Part shown: piece by piece, positions 63,264 through 64,000 of the stretch | Layout: every line of letters begins with the position of its first letter | Numbering within the stretch: position 1 is the stretch's first letter | From: an uncultured Bacilli bacterium | Lineage (GTDB): Bacteria; Bacillota_I; Bacilli_A; RF39; UBA660 | Direction of reading: 5' to 3' | NCBI GenBank assembly: GCA_934096815.1 | Contig: CAKOMY010000001.1 | Coordinates: 186,001-250,000, forward strand | Length of the DNA: 64,000 nt | Notes under the pieces: model-generated | What the model was told of the DNA's origin: nothing | Database searches by the model: none | The model's input: the letters and a program-made list of their open reading frames with translations, nothing else | Program-made: the position numbers and the translations under genes

Positions 63264-64000
63264 ATGTATATAATTATTAAAAATGAAAATAGTAGAATTA
63301 TTAATAACTTAACAGTTAATGTATCAAAAACATTAGTTGGAGATTTTACTAGGGAAGATTTAGATAGGGAATTATTTTTAGTTAATTATGATAAGGCAAT
63401 AGTTGATATTACATCTATAACAAATTATTATGATGATAATTATTTATATAGCTTTTTAGAGTTTTTTAGGAGTCCTAGTGATGTAATTTTACTTCTCAAT
63501 GATGGATTTGTTGCTAATAGTAAACATTTCTTAAGTAAATTAATTAGTAAAGGTTATTATAATTTTGCTACTACTGATAGTGCAGTTAATAGACTTTTAG
63601 AAAGAAATAATACGATTGATGATGTTAAAGAATATATGGAAGGTTATGACTTTCTTAAAACTGATAGTATTGTTTCAGGAATTGATAAAAATAAAAGGTT
63701 TGAAACTGATAAGTTAATTATTGGTATTGAAAATGGTTTTCCACACTCTGGGGCAACAACTTTAATGTATATGCTTGTTAAAGAAATGAGTAGAAGTAAA
63801 AAAGTTAAAGGTATTGAAATGATAAGTAATGATTCGTTATTTTTTAAGGATGATAGAATTATTTCTTGTGAATCTAGAGTTCAATTGGAAACTATTATTA
63901 AAACTTTAAAAGATATTGATATATATGTGGTTGATTTAAATGGGTCTGATGCTAAGGAAATATGTAATAAGGTTATATATTTAATTGAACCAGGAATTAC
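63264..64000 (+). CDS. CpaE/MinD-like protein with lysine-less P-loop (partial, runs off the right edge)
   Basis: At least 245 residues are visible and the frame stays open to the end of the window. The first 145 residues resemble a receiver-like domain in strand/helix order (KAIVDITSITNYY, DVILLLND, KGYYNFATTDS). Then comes LIIGIENGFPHSGATTLMYMLVKEM (about 152-176), in the place of the SIMIBI/ParA P-loop, with GATT and no lysine. The following part VKGIEMISND and DIYVVDLNG fits a MinD/CpaE fold. It begins 8 bases after essC, so it is probably co-expressed with the secretion motor. The start follows TAGGTG. Confidence 0.75.
   Translation, partial: MYIIIKNENSRIINNLTVNVSKTLVGDFTREDLDRELFLVNYDKAIVDITSITNYYDDNYLYSFLEFFRSPSDVILLLNDGFVANSKHFLSKLISKGYYNFATTDSAVNRLLERNNTIDDVKEYMEGYDFLKTDSIVSGIDKNKRFETDKLIIGIENGFPHSGATTLMYMLVKEMSRSKKVKGIEMISNDSLFFKDDRIISCESRVQLETIIKTLKDIDIYVVDLNGSDAKEICNKVIYLIEPGI

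Overview
The window is low-GC, AT-rich bacterial DNA (TAA and TAG stops dominate, A/T at most third codon positions) with nearly every gene on the + strand. Only an RNase R gene and a small XRE regulator point the other way. Gene content (ftsH, parAB next to a DUF951 gene, tilS, truA, rplM-rpsI, a T-box-controlled pheST, tagO/tagA, EssC-type secretion) indicates a Firmicutes/Bacilli-type organism with a single membrane. It is probably one of the reduced-genome gut lineages near the Mollicutes; this taxonomic guess is inference. The genetic code looks standard: Trp is TGG, and TGA acts as a stop in two translationally coupled genes.

Layout. 1-10 kb: an orphan AAA_14/DUF4143 ATPase behind a 40-bp repeat, pcrA, ligA, a membrane operon ending in a substrate-binding/degenerate GGDEF protein, and a YihY protein. 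10-17 kb: a thioredoxin-fold anchor protein, an S41 protease, two decayed ECF-type ATPases next to truA, an HExxH protein, and wall-polymer genes (tagO, tagA, a GT2). 18-25.7 kb: a coupled cluster encoding an aminoethylphosphonate/iron-type ABC importer, a LicC-like cytidylyltransferase, a Wzy-GT4-Alg14 triple fusion and Alg13. It looks like uptake and activation of a zwitterionic substituent coupled to surface-glycan synthesis. 25.8-37 kb: a HAD-GtrA fusion, a CDP-alcohol phosphatidyltransferase, a MacB-like exporter, PduL, DusB, a frameshifted gtrA remnant, a zinc-ribbon membrane protein, uvrA, and a second orphan AAA_14 ATPase behind a 32-bp repeat. 37-52.7 kb: T-box-pheST, RNase R with an enlarged N-terminus, an XRE/ImmA-like regulator lacking its metal site, rplM-rpsI, tilS-ftsH, parAB-DUF951 and an AbgT transporter.

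52.8-64 kb (right edge): a type VIIb (ESX/Ess-like) secretion locus. It has two paralogous proteins with a shared C-terminal domain, small helical partner proteins, a YukD/EsaB-like ubiquitin-fold protein, three WXG100-class proteins, a WXG-like/C39-peptidase protein with 14 PSEPST-type repeats, EssC, and the start of a CpaE/MinD-like gene with a lysine-less P-loop. EssA, EssB and EsaA are not seen before the window ends. This locus and the triple glycosyltransferase fusion are the strongest candidates for undescribed biology. Many starts were moved downstream to the ATG/GTG that follows a clear Shine-Dalgarno sequence.
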